A stretch of DNA of 46,006 nt from Microbacterium sp. (lineage in GTDB: Bacteria; Actinomycetota; Actinomycetes; Actinomycetales; Microbacteriaceae): the NCBI GenBank assembly GCA_029239635.1, contig JARBUN010000007.1, positions 1 to 46,006 on the forward strand. The letters are read 5' to 3'. The notes under the pieces were generated by a model. It was not told the DNA's origin, did no database searches, and saw only the letters and a program-made list of their open reading frames with translations. A program made the translations under genes and the position numbers. The first letter of the stretch is position 1, and each line of letters starts with the position of its first letter. Positions 22,790 to 30,701 of this stretch are shown here, one piece after another.

Positions 22790-23439
22790 TCCGTCGCCCC
22801 GGGCATCTGGCCGACACCGAGCCGCCGACCGGGGTGCCCCTCGCCGTCCCGGGGCTGGACCTCGAGCGAGCGGGGCTCAACGTCGAGGCGGCGGGAGGCT
22901 CGGCCGAGCGGTTCTGGCACGTCCTCGCCGCCGGGCAGGCCGCCCTGCCGTCCGACGTCTCGACCGATGTCGTCGTCGCCCTCTCGGGGATCGCGGGCTG
23001 GCGCGCCGGCGTCCTGGGGCTTCGCGACGACGCCCTCGCCCACCTCGCCGACGTCCCCGCGGCCGCCGCCGCGGCTGCCCTCGGCCTGTCCGAGACCGAC
23101 CTCGACGCGTTCGTCGAACGCCAGCGCACCGACCGGTACTGGTGGCCCGGCCGCGCGGCCGCGCGAGGGTATGTCTGTGCGGTCGGCGGATTCGCGGGAC
23201 TCGGGGGCGCCTGGACGGCACCGCCCGTCGACGCGCGGCCGCTCGACGACGACGGCTCCTTCGCCGTGCGCACGGGGGAGCGCTGGTGGCGCGTGGATGC
23301 CGACGTTTGGGGGTCGCGCCTGGTCGCTCTCGACCGGGAGCCGCAGACCGTGCCCGGACGGGGCGGCGGGCCGGCGGCATCCCTCCTCACCTTCGCCGAG
23401 TCGTACCTCGCGTGGATCTACGTGGCGGAGCCGGCATGA
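22786..23439 (+). CDS. Unknown protein of the MoxR-vWA operon
   Basis: 217 aa, GTG start overlapping the MoxR stop. No signal peptide, membrane segment or known catalytic motif. It is rich in Ala, Trp and acidic residues, with a helical middle (LADVPAAAAAAALGLSETDL), a Trp/Tyr cluster (RYWWPGRAAARGYV) and WWRVDADVWG. Position between the ATPase and the vWA-peptidase suggests an adaptor or substrate-recognition component (inference). In described MoxR-vWA ternary systems the third partner is a beta-propeller; I see no propeller repeats here. Confidence 0.75.
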   Translation: MIRRPGHLADTEPPTGVPLAVPGLDLERAGLNVEAAGGSAERFWHVLAAGQAALPSDVSTDVVVALSGIAGWRAGVLGLRDDALAHLADVPAAAAAAALGLSETDLDAFVERQRTDRYWWPGRAAARGYVCAVGGFAGLGGAWTAPPVDARPLDDDGSFAVRTGERWWRVDADVWGSRLVALDREPQTVPGRGGGPAASLLTFAESYLAWIYVAEPA

Positions 23440-25253
23440 AGACGGCCGCGCTCGAGGGGGACGTGCGCCGCGCCTGGGAGAGCGCGCAGGAGCTGTGGGG
23501 CGTGCACATGCACGATGCCGAGCTGCGGCCGGGTGCGGGCAAGACGCACGGGGCTCCCGCGTGGTTCCGCTTCCCTCCGGCGATCGTCGTCGACCCGCGG
23601 ATGGTCGCGGAGCTCGGCGGCGCCGACGAGATGGAGAGCGTCTTCGCGCACGAGCTCGGTCACCACGCGCTCGCTCCCGGGACGCGCTTGGATTCGCTGA
23701 AGATCCGGCACCAGCTCGCGCGGACGCTGGTCGCCGCGGGGGCCACGTCGGTGCGCGACGACGACGTCGCGATGCTGTCGAACCTGTGGACCGATCTGCT
23801 CGTCAACTCCCAGGTCGGGCTGCTGCAGCGCCGTCGCGACGGACCGGGGGAGCCGGGAATCGTGCGGCTGTCGCGCTCGCTCTACCGGGCCTCGCGTGAC
23901 ACGGGCGGCCGGTTGTGGTGGGTGTACCTCCGCACGTACGAGCTGCTGTGGGACCTCACCCCCGGGACGCTCTGCGCCGTCCAGCCACCCCCCGCCCCGG
24001 CCGCGCCCACCGCGACGGCGACGGCGGAGCGCCCGCTCGACAGGATCCCGGAGCGGCACCGCGAGGCCGAGCAGAGGCTGCGCGAAGCGCGGGCCGAGGC
24101 CGAGCGCGTCTCGCGAGAGCTCGCTGAGGCCACGATCACGCGTCCCGGTCTCGACGCGGATCTCCTCGCCGGGCTCGTGCGGACCTTCGCGGGCGATGCC
24201 GTCTCGGGTGCCCTGCGCTTCGGCGTGCTGATCGCGCCGTACCTCGTGGCGGAGCGGGCCGCGGGCGCGTCGATGCCGGGCGGGGAGTGCTCCGCCGACG
24301 ACGCGCCGGCCGGTGCGACGGAGCTCGGCCGCGTGCTCGCGGACCCCCGCTTGCGGGAGCCGATCCCCGCGCCCGACGGACGCTCGCCCGACGGCGCGCG
24401 GTCGGCGCGGAAGGGGGCGGGGCAGGCCCTCGGGGTCGCCCGGACCCTCGAGCTGTACGAGGGAGCGGATCAGGATGCCGTGATCGCGGCGTGGTACCGC
24501 GCCGAGGCCGCGCGATGGGTACGTCCCCTCACCCGGCGCGCACCCGCGACGCCGAGCGAAGAGCTCCCCGGGCCCGTGGAGACCTGGGAGACCGGCGACG
24601 ATCTCGCCGACCTGGACTGGCGGGCGACGCTGCGCGCCGGCGGCGCCGTGGTGCCGGGCATCACGACCCGGCGCCGCTCGTACCTCGCCGACGACCCGTT
24701 GCCGCACGAGACGAGCATCGCCCTCGACCTCTACATCGACTCCTCCGGGTCGATGCCGAACCCGCGATCGGGTTCGCCCGCCGTGCTCGCGGGGACGATC
24801 CTCGCTCTGTCGATCCTGCGCGGGGGAGGGCGGGTGCGCGTCGCGAGCTTCTCGGGCCCCGGGCAGGTCGGGGGCAGCGAGAGCTTCACGCGGGACCCCG
24901 GTCAGGTCGTGCGCGACCTCGCCCTCTTCTTCGCCGGGGGGACGACCTTCCCCCTCGACCTGCTCGAGCGCCGCGCCCAGGGCCTCGGCCGCGCGACGAC
25001 GGAGGAGCGCCGCCACCTCGTCGTGCTCTCGGACGACGGTCTGGTGTCGATGTTCGGTGCGGGCGATCCCGACCGCGCCGACGTGGCGGCGCGCGTACGC
25101 TCGACGCTGTCGACCGGCACGCTCGTCGTCCTCGACCGCTCCCGCCGGGTCGAACCCCTCGCGCGGGCGGCCGGCTACGAGATCCTGTATCTGGAGACGA
25201 TGGATGACGCTCCCACGGCGTGCGCGGAACTGGCGGAGGTGCTGAATGGCTGA
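23436..25253 (+). CDS. Fusion of an HExxH zinc peptidase-like domain and a vWA domain
   Basis: 605 aa, start ATGA overlapping the upstream stop. The N-terminal domain has FAHELGHHALAPG with the zinc motif H72-E73-x2-H76, as in gluzincin-like or M48-type peptidases; the third ligand is not obvious. A coiled-coil-like Arg/Glu stretch follows (about 205-230). The C-terminal vWA domain carries a full MIDAS: D435-S436-S437-G438-S439 (DLYIDSSGSM), the Thr of GGTTFP and the Asp of LSDDG. vWA proteins are the usual partners of MoxR ATPases. No signal peptide or membrane segment is seen, so it is probably cytoplasmic. The peptidase-vWA fusion next to MoxR is the core of the proposed system. Confidence 0.85.
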   Translation: MKTAALEGDVRRAWESAQELWGVHMHDAELRPGAGKTHGAPAWFRFPPAIVVDPRMVAELGGADEMESVFAHELGHHALAPGTRLDSLKIRHQLARTLVAAGATSVRDDDVAMLSNLWTDLLVNSQVGLLQRRRDGPGEPGIVRLSRSLYRASRDTGGRLWWVYLRTYELLWDLTPGTLCAVQPPPAPAAPTATATAERPLDRIPERHREAEQRLREARAEAERVSRELAEATITRPGLDADLLAGLVRTFAGDAVSGALRFGVLIAPYLVAERAAGASMPGGECSADDAPAGATELGRVLADPRLREPIPAPDGRSPDGARSARKGAGQALGVARTLELYEGADQDAVIAAWYRAEAARWVRPLTRRAPATPSEELPGPVETWETGDDLADLDWRATLRAGGAVVPGITTRRRSYLADDPLPHETSIALDLYIDSSGSMPNPRSGSPAVLAGTILALSILRGGGRVRVASFSGPGQVGGSESFTRDPGQVVRDLALFFAGGTTFPLDLLERRAQGLGRATTEERRHLVVLSDDGLVSMFGAGDPDRADVAARVRSTLSTGTLVVLDRSRRVEPLARAAGYEILYLETMDDAPTACAELAEVLNG

Positions 25254-25854
25254 CGCCGACGAACTGCTGCGGGTGTGGTCGAGCCTCGCGCCGCCCGAGG
25301 GGGAGACCTGGTCGCTCGCTCGTCCCGGACCCCCGCTCGACGCGGTCGCCGCGCGGCTGTCGAGCGTGCCGCGGTCCTTCCTCGACGACGAGGTCTCGAT
25401 CACCGCGCTGTCCGGAGACATCGCCGGGGTCACGTGCGCCTCCGCCGCCTACGCCGCCGACGCGCAGGTCCGTCGCGGAGCCGCGATCGGGCTGTGGCTG
25501 CTCGCGAGCGAGGACGTCCTCGAGCCGTTCCATCCGCCCCTGGCCGGCCCGTGGGGGCTGCGGGCCGTCGACTCTCTCGCGCTCCGGGTCGCTCCGGTCG
25601 TCGATCCCCTCGACTGGCTCGCCGACGACGAGCGGCGCGAGGAAGCGGCGCGCACCTTCCTGCTGTGGGCCGGGTTCGTGCCCGCCGGCGAAGACCGCGA
25701 GACCGCCCGGGCCCTGTGGCAGGCGCGCGATTCGCTCCGGCGCAGCAGCGCGCTCGCCGAGGCCTACGCGGCGTACGAGCATCGCGAGGAGATCGCGCGG
25801 CGCCTGGCGGACGCCCGCGCGCGGGAGGCGGCGGCGAGGTACTCGAGTGAGTGA
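25246..25854 (+). CDS. Unknown protein of the MoxR-vWA operon
   Basis: 202 aa, ATG overlapping the end of the vWA gene by eight bases. No recognised domain; mostly alpha-helical with a C-terminal charged helix (YEHREEIARRLADARAREAA). No signal or membrane segment. In the DNA it sits between the vWA fusion and the adenylate-forming enzyme. Function unknown. Confidence 0.72.
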   Translation: MADADELLRVWSSLAPPEGETWSLARPGPPLDAVAARLSSVPRSFLDDEVSITALSGDIAGVTCASAAYAADAQVRRGAAIGLWLLASEDVLEPFHPPLAGPWGLRAVDSLALRVAPVVDPLDWLADDERREEAARTFLLWAGFVPAGEDRETARALWQARDSLRRSSALAEAYAAYEHREEIARRLADARAREAAARYSSE

Positions 25855-27223
25855 CCCCGACGATCCCCTCGCCCTGGGGGAGTACCGGCCCGGTTCCGCG
25901 GCGGTGCTGACGGATGCCGAACGCTGGCCGACCCTCGACGCCGAGGCCGCGGCGCGCCTGCATCGCTGGCGGACGCACCCGGCGGCGCCCGCGTGGGTGC
26001 ACGCGACCGGTGATCGGCTCACGGCGGACGCTATCGAACGGACGCGACGGCCCCTCCCGCTGGAGGGATGGCTCGACGAGCATCTCGCGACCGCCCGGAA
26101 GCTGCCGTTCTACCGCGGACGCACGGGCCTCGCGACCCTCGCGGACTTCCCGCTCATCGGCCGCGCCGACCTCGTCGCCGACATCTCGGCCTTCGTCCCG
26201 CTCGACGCTGACCTCGACCGGATGCTCCACGGCACGAGCTCGGGCTCGACGGGCGCGGCGCTGGTGATCCCCGACGACGTCGAAGAGGTCGCACGCGGCT
26301 TCCACCTCCTCGTCGATCTCGCCCGTCGCGCGGGGGTGGAGTGGACTCCGGATGCCGAGCGCCTCGCGCTCGTCTGGGTGCTGCAGCAACGCCAGGCGTT
26401 CACCTACGTCTCGCTGATCAGCGGGTTCTCGCACCGGGCGATGGCGCGCGTGAATCTCGACGTGCGCGCGTGGCGCGCGGCATCCGATCGTTCCCTCTTT
26501 CTCGCGGACGCGGATCCGCAGGTGATCTCGGGCAATCCGACGAGCCTCGCCGAGCTCCTGAGCGACGACCTGCGCGCGGTGCTGCGGCCGCTCGCGCTGT
26601 TCTCGGGCGCGATGGCGCTGTCGGGACCGCTCCGCGCCGAGCTCGAGGCCGCGTTCTCGTGCCCGGTCATCGACGTCTATGGTCTGCACGAGACCCGGCC
26701 GATCGCGGCGCGCACCGACGACGGACCGTTCCGGGTGCTCGACCGTCGGGTCCACGTCGAGATCCTGGATGCCGAGGGGCATCCGCTGCCCGAGGGGACG
26801 AGGGGCGAGATCGTCGTCACGGTGGGCGAGAACCCGCTGCTCCCGCTCGTGCGGTACCGCACGGGCGATGTCGGCCGGCTCGTGCGTCTCGCGGACGGCG
26901 GCGTCGGGATCGCCGACCTCGAGGGGCGCGAGCACACCGAGTTCGCGACCGGCGGCGGGGTGCGCGTCCCGTCCGTCGATCTCACGCAGCAGCTGCAGAG
27001 CCACGGGGCGCGGGGGTGGTCCGTCGTGCAGGAGGCGTCCGGCGCGGTGGCGGTGACGGTGGTCGGCGGCGACGCGCCGGTGATCCGCGGCGCGCTGGAG
27101 AAGCTGCTCGATCAGCCCGTCGAGGTCACGCGGGTGGAACGGCTCATCGACCTCGGCGAGGGGAAGCCGCGTCGGTTCGTCTCGCGCGCGGTGGCCCCGC
27201 GCCGCGGAACCTGGACAGCGTGA
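25847..27223 (+). CDS. PaaK-like adenylate-forming enzyme (ANL superfamily)
   Basis: 458 aa, similar to phenylacetate-CoA ligase length. The P-loop is HGTSSGSTGAAL (G129-G136), the A5-like motif is YGLHETRP from Tyr278, and the A7 motif is YRTGDVG at 337-343. The C-terminal catalytic Lys is plausibly in LGEGKPRRF. The family activates a carboxylate with ATP and usually loads it onto CoA or a carrier; no carrier protein gene is adjacent. GTG 25847 overlaps the previous stop by eight bases. Why a carboxylate-activating enzyme belongs to a MoxR-vWA operon is unexplained. Confidence 0.82.
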   Translation: MSDPDDPLALGEYRPGSAAVLTDAERWPTLDAEAAARLHRWRTHPAAPAWVHATGDRLTADAIERTRRPLPLEGWLDEHLATARKLPFYRGRTGLATLADFPLIGRADLVADISAFVPLDADLDRMLHGTSSGSTGAALVIPDDVEEVARGFHLLVDLARRAGVEWTPDAERLALVWVLQQRQAFTYVSLISGFSHRAMARVNLDVRAWRAASDRSLFLADADPQVISGNPTSLAELLSDDLRAVLRPLALFSGAMALSGPLRAELEAAFSCPVIDVYGLHETRPIAARTDDGPFRVLDRRVHVEILDAEGHPLPEGTRGEIVVTVGENPLLPLVRYRTGDVGRLVRLADGGVGIADLEGREHTEFATGGGVRVPSVDLTQQLQSHGARGWSVVQEASGAVAVTVVGGDAPVIRGALEKLLDQPVEVTRVERLIDLGEGKPRRFVSRAVAPRRGTWTA

Positions 27224-27224
27224 C

Positions 27225-27258
27225 GCGAGCCCCCTCCCGAGACGGGGAGAGGGCTCGC
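27225..27258. terminator. Hairpin between the MoxR operon and malate synthase
   Basis: 8-bp outer stem (GCGAGCCC / GGGCTCGC) plus a 5-bp inner stem after one mismatch, two bases after the stop of the operon and 15 bases before the convergent aceB stop. Confidence 0.7.
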
Positions 27259-27272
27259 GCGCGTGACCGGTG

Positions 27273-28961
27273 TCAGTCGAGGTACTTCGCGTACGCCGGC
27301 AGCGTGAGGAACGCCGGGAACTCCGGGCGCAGCGCCACCTCGCGGAACACCGCGGCCGCGTCGTCGAAGCGATCCCCGGCGGAGCGCGGCACCTCGGCCA
27401 GCACCTCCTCGAGCAGGCCCTCGACGAACGGGCGGGTGATCGCGTCGCCCTCGGCCGTCTCGCGGTCCTGGTGGATCCACTGCCAGATCTGCGAGCGCGA
27501 GATCTCCGCGGTCGCGGCGTCTTCCATGAGGTCGTCGATCGCGACGGCGCCCAGGCCCCGGAGCCACGCCTCGATGTAGCGGATCGCCACCGAGACGTTG
27601 CCCCGCACACCCGCCGTCGTCACCGGCAGACCGATGCGCACGTCGAGCAGGTCGGCGGGGTCGACCGCCACCTCGTCGCGGGTCCGGCCGAGCTGGTTCG
27701 GCTCGTCGCCGAGCACCGCGTCGAACTCGGCGCGCGCCACCGGGATGAGGTCGGGGTGGGCGACCCACGTGCCGTCGAAGCCGTCGCCGGCCTCGCGTCG
27801 CTTGTCGGCGGCCACCTTCTCGAACGCGGCCTCGGTGACCTCGGGGCGCCGACGGTTGGGGATGAACGCGCTCATGCCGCCGATCGCGTACGCGCCCCGC
27901 TTGTGGCAGGTCTGCACGAGCAGCTCGGTGTACGCCCGCATGAACGGCACCGTCATCGTGACCTCGCTGCGGTCGGGCAGCACGAAGCGCGCGCCCCGGC
28001 CGCGGTAGGTCTTGATGATCGAGAAGATGTAGTCCCACCGCCCGGCGTTGAGCCCCGCGCAGTGGTCGCGCAGCGCGAAGAGGATCTCCTCCATCTCGAA
28101 CGCCGCGGGCAGCGTCTCGATCAGCACCGTCGCGCGGATCGTGCCGTGCTCCAGACCCAGGCGCTCCTCGGTGAACGAGAACACGTCGTCCCACAGCCGC
28201 GCCTCTTCGGCCGACTCGATCTTCGGCAGGTAGAAGTACGGTCCCCGGCCCGCGGCGATCAGCGCGTGCGCGTTGTGGAAGACGTACAGCCCGTAGTCGA
28301 CGAGCGACCCGGATGCCGGCAGCTCGCGGCCGGAGCGGTCGATGAACGTCACGTGCTTCTCGGGGAGGTGCCACCCGCGCGGGCGCATCACGATCGTCGG
28401 GGTGCGCTCCGCGGTGACCTCGTAGCGCTTGCCCTCGCCGCTCGTGAACGACAGCCGGCCGCGGATCGCGTCGAACAGCGACAGCTGCCCGCCGATGACG
28501 TTGCGCCAGGTGGGGCTCGTGGCATCCTCCTGGTCGGCGAGCCACACCCGCGCGCCGGAGTTGAGTGCGTTGATGGTCATCTTCGGGTCGGTGGGGCCGG
28601 TGATCTCGACGCGGCGGTCCTCCAGGCCCGGTCCGGCGCCCGCCACGCGCCACGACGGGTCGTCGCGGATGTGCGCGGTGTCGGCGCGGAAGTGCGGGTC
28701 GTCGCCCGTGCCGATCTCGAAGCGGCGCCGCTCGCGCGCCGCCAGCCGGTCGTGCCGGCGTCGGGCGAAGCGGTCGTGCAGTTCGGTGACGAAGGCGAGG
28801 GCGGCCGGGGTGAGGATCTCGGCATCCCGTCCGTCGAGGGAGCGCTCGAGGCGCAGGTGCGGAGAGGATGCGGATGCGGATGGGACGGTGCTCGGCATCC
28901 GGGATCCCTCGGCGTTCGCGCGGGTCGGGGTGGGCGGGGGCGGGGTGTCGATGAGGGTCAT
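27273..28961 (-). CDS. aceB: Malate synthase A
   Basis: 562 aa, A-type length (~530-560). Diagnostic blocks: 'ITGPTDPKMTINALNSGA', LADQEDATSPTW, 'LPKIESAEEARLWDDVF', 'VLIETLPAAFEMEEIL' and KTYRGRGARFVLPDR; acetyl-CoA and Mg2+ site residues fall in these. It condenses glyoxylate and acetyl-CoA to malate in the cytosol, the second step of the glyoxylate shunt. ATG 28961 gives a short extra Pro/Ser-rich N-terminus; a weak AGAAAGA precedes it. aceA lies upstream on the same strand after a 294-bp gap filled with repeats. Confidence 0.94.
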   Translation of the reverse strand: MTLIDTPPPPTPTRANAEGSRMPSTVPSASASSPHLRLERSLDGRDAEILTPAALAFVTELHDRFARRRHDRLAARERRRFEIGTGDDPHFRADTAHIRDDPSWRVAGAGPGLEDRRVEITGPTDPKMTINALNSGARVWLADQEDATSPTWRNVIGGQLSLFDAIRGRLSFTSGEGKRYEVTAERTPTIVMRPRGWHLPEKHVTFIDRSGRELPASGSLVDYGLYVFHNAHALIAAGRGPYFYLPKIESAEEARLWDDVFSFTEERLGLEHGTIRATVLIETLPAAFEMEEILFALRDHCAGLNAGRWDYIFSIIKTYRGRGARFVLPDRSEVTMTVPFMRAYTELLVQTCHKRGAYAIGGMSAFIPNRRRPEVTEAAFEKVAADKRREAGDGFDGTWVAHPDLIPVARAEFDAVLGDEPNQLGRTRDEVAVDPADLLDVRIGLPVTTAGVRGNVSVAIRYIEAWLRGLGAVAIDDLMEDAATAEISRSQIWQWIHQDRETAEGDAITRPFVEGLLEEVLAEVPRSAGDRFDDAAAVFREVALRPEFPAFLTLPAYAKYLD

Positions 28962-29001
28962 GGTCGTGTCTTTCTGTGTCGTGGCGTCCCGCCTGCTTCT
29001 C

Positions 29002-29081
29002 GGACCATGTCCCGAAAGTGGTGGCTGGGGGGTGGCCCAGGTGACCAGAAGGGGGACATGGTCTGCGGAAAGTGGGACGAG
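29002..29081. repeat. Palindromic intergenic repeat, copy 1
   Basis: An 80-bp unit between aceA and aceB. Its ends are an 11-base inverted repeat (GACCATGTCCC at 29003-29013 and GGGACATGGTC at 29053-29063) separated by 39 bp, and an AAAGTGG word follows each arm. It is nearly identical to copy 2, starting 132 bp away. No coding capacity. Confidence 0.8.
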
Positions 29082-29092
29082 CGGTGGGAGGG

Positions 29093-29131
29093 GGTGCCCG
29101 GCGGCGCGGGGTGCGTGCCGTGCCGGGCACC
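29093..29131. terminator. Hairpin between the two repeat copies
   Basis: Perfect 10-bp arms (29093-29102 with 29122-29131). It may terminate aceA transcription before aceB or help separate their expression. No T-tract. Confidence 0.4.
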
Positions 29132-29133
29132 GG

Positions 29134-29211
29134 GGACCATGTCCCGAAAGTGGTGGCTGGGGGGGCCCAGGTGACCAGAAGGGGGACATGCTCTGCGAAA
29201 AGTGGGACGAG
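29134..29211. repeat. Palindromic intergenic repeat, copy 2
   Basis: 78-bp near-copy of 29002-29081, differing by a 2-bp deletion in the G-run and a few substitutions; its inverted-repeat arms (29135-29145 and 29183-29193) carry one mismatch. Same orientation as copy 1. Confidence 0.8.
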
Positions 29212-29255
29212 GGGGCGCGCGGCGGGCTCGCGGGGGAGACCGCGACCGGGAGGGC

Positions 29256-30572
29256 TCAGTGGAACTGGGCGGTCTCGGTGGAGCCGGCCAGGGCGAGGGT
29301 CGCGCTGTCGGGGTTGAGCGCGGTCGAGACGACGTCGAAGTAGCCGGTTCCCGCTTCGCGCTGGTGGCGCGTGGCGGTGTAGCCGACGGCTTCGGCGGCG
29401 AACTCGGCCTCCTGCAGCTCGACGTACGCGCTCATGGCGCGCTCGGCGTAGCCGCGGGCGAGGTCGAACATCGAGTGGTTCACGGCGTGGAAGCCGGCCA
29501 GGGTGATGAACTGGAAGGCGTAGCCCATCGCCGCCAGCTCCGCCTGGAACGTCGCGATCTGCGCGTCATCGAGGTGGCGCTTCCAGTTGAAGCTCGGCGA
29601 GCAGTTGTACGCGAGCTTCTTCCCCGGGTAGCGGGCGTGGATCGCCTCGGCGAAGCGACGGGCGAGCTCGATGTCGGGCTCGCCGGTCTCGACCCACAGC
29701 AGGTCGGCGTACGGCGCGAAGGCGAGGCCTCGGGCGATCACGGATTCGAGTCCCGGGCGCACCCGGTAGAAGCCCTCGCTCGTGCGCTCCCCGGTGAGGA
29801 ACTCCCGATCGCGCTCGTCGACGTCGCTCGTGAGCAGGTCGGCGGCGAGGGCATCGGTGCGGGCGATGATCACGGTCGGCACGCCGGCGACGTCGGCCGC
29901 CAGGCGCGAGGCGTTCAGGGTGCGGATGTGCTGCTGGATCGGCACGAGCACTTTCCCGCCGAGGTGACCGCACTTCTTCTCGCTGGCGAGCTGGTCCTCC
30001 CAGTGGATGCCGGCCGCCCCCGCCGCGATCAGCGACTGGGCCAGTTCGTAGGCGTTGAGCGGGCCGCCGAACCCGGCCTCGGCGTCGGCGACGATCGGGG
30101 CGAGCCAGTCCTGGGTGATCTCGCCCTCGGCGCGCTCGATCTGGTCCTGCCGCAGCAGCGCGTTGTTGATGCGGCGGACGACAGCGGGCACGCTGTTGGC
30201 GGGGTACAGGCTCTGATCGGGGTAGGTCTGGCCGGCGAGGTTGCCGTCGGCGGCGACCTGCCACCCGCTCAGGTAGATGGCCTTGAGACCGGCGCGCACC
30301 TGCTGCACCGCCTGACCGCCGGTGTAGGCGCCGAGGGCCCGGACGTACTCCTCCGTGTGCAAGAGGTTCCAGAGGTTCTCGGCCCCGCGGCGGGCGAGGG
30401 TCGCCTCCTCGCGGACGCTGCCGCGGAGGCGGACGACGTCGTCGGCCGAGAACGTGCGCTCGATGCCGTCCCATCGGGGATCGGCATCCCAGGAGGCACG
30501 GAGCTCGGCGGCGGTCTCGGTCTGGTCGCCGGGGCGCAGGGGCTGCTGGGCGGGGGTGGCCTGGATCGTCAT
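29256..30572 (-). CDS. aceA: Isocitrate lyase
   Basis: 438 aa. The catalytic signature KKCGH is at residues 199-203 ([10 protein letters not shown]). Other class blocks: [16 protein letters not shown] (Mg2+ site), '[10 protein letters not shown]', [10 protein letters not shown] and the C-terminal '[10 protein letters not shown]'. It cleaves isocitrate to glyoxylate and succinate, the first glyoxylate-shunt step for growth on acetate or fatty acids. ATG 30572 has AAGGAGAA upstream. The divergent RamB-type regulator 129 bp away, with a palindrome between, suggests it controls this gene (inference from family and position). Confidence 0.95.
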   Translation of the reverse strand: MTIQATPAQQPLRPGDQTETAAELRASWDADPRWDGIERTFSADDVVRLRGSVREEATLARRGAENLWNLLHTEEYVRALGAYTGGQAVQQVRAGLKAIYLSGWQVAADGNLAGQTYPDQSLYPANSVPAVVRRINNALLRQDQIERAEGEITQDWLAPIVADAEAGFGGPLNAYELAQSLIAAGAAGIHWEDQLASEKKCGHLGGKVLVPIQQHIRTLNASRLAADVAGVPTVIIARTDALAADLLTSDVDERDREFLTGERTSEGFYRVRPGLESVIARGLAFAPYADLLWVETGEPDIELARRFAEAIHARYPGKKLAYNCSPSFNWKRHLDDAQIATFQAELAAMGYAFQFITLAGFHAVNHSMFDLARGYAERAMSAYVELQEAEFAAEAVGYTATRHQREAGTGYFDVVSTALNPDSATLALAGSTETAQFH

Positions 30573-30629
30573 GAGCGTTCTCCTTCGGATGCCGGGGCTG
30601 CCGTGCCCCGTGGAGACCACTGTCCGCGA

Positions 30630-30694
30630 AGAACAAGCCCTCGAACCGGACTTTCTGTTGTGAAGATCGAGCGATCTTCTGTTCTGGTGAGAAC
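30630..30694. promoter_or_regulatory. Candidate operator region between aceA and the RamB-type gene
   Basis: A perfect 8-bp-arm palindrome (GAAGATCG-AG-CGATCTTC, 30662-30679) flanked by AGAACA at 30630 and GTTCT-GGTG-AGAAC at 30681-30694. The half sites do not match the Corynebacterium RamB consensus I recall (AANTTTGCAAA-like), so the bound protein is unproven. Confidence 0.5.
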
Positions 30695-30701
30695 ATGGCG
30701 T

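Noticed and set aside
28995..29215. CRISPR-like repeats between aceA and aceB
   Set aside because: Only two copies, ~80 bp long, with one spacer and no cas genes; better described as a palindromic repeat.
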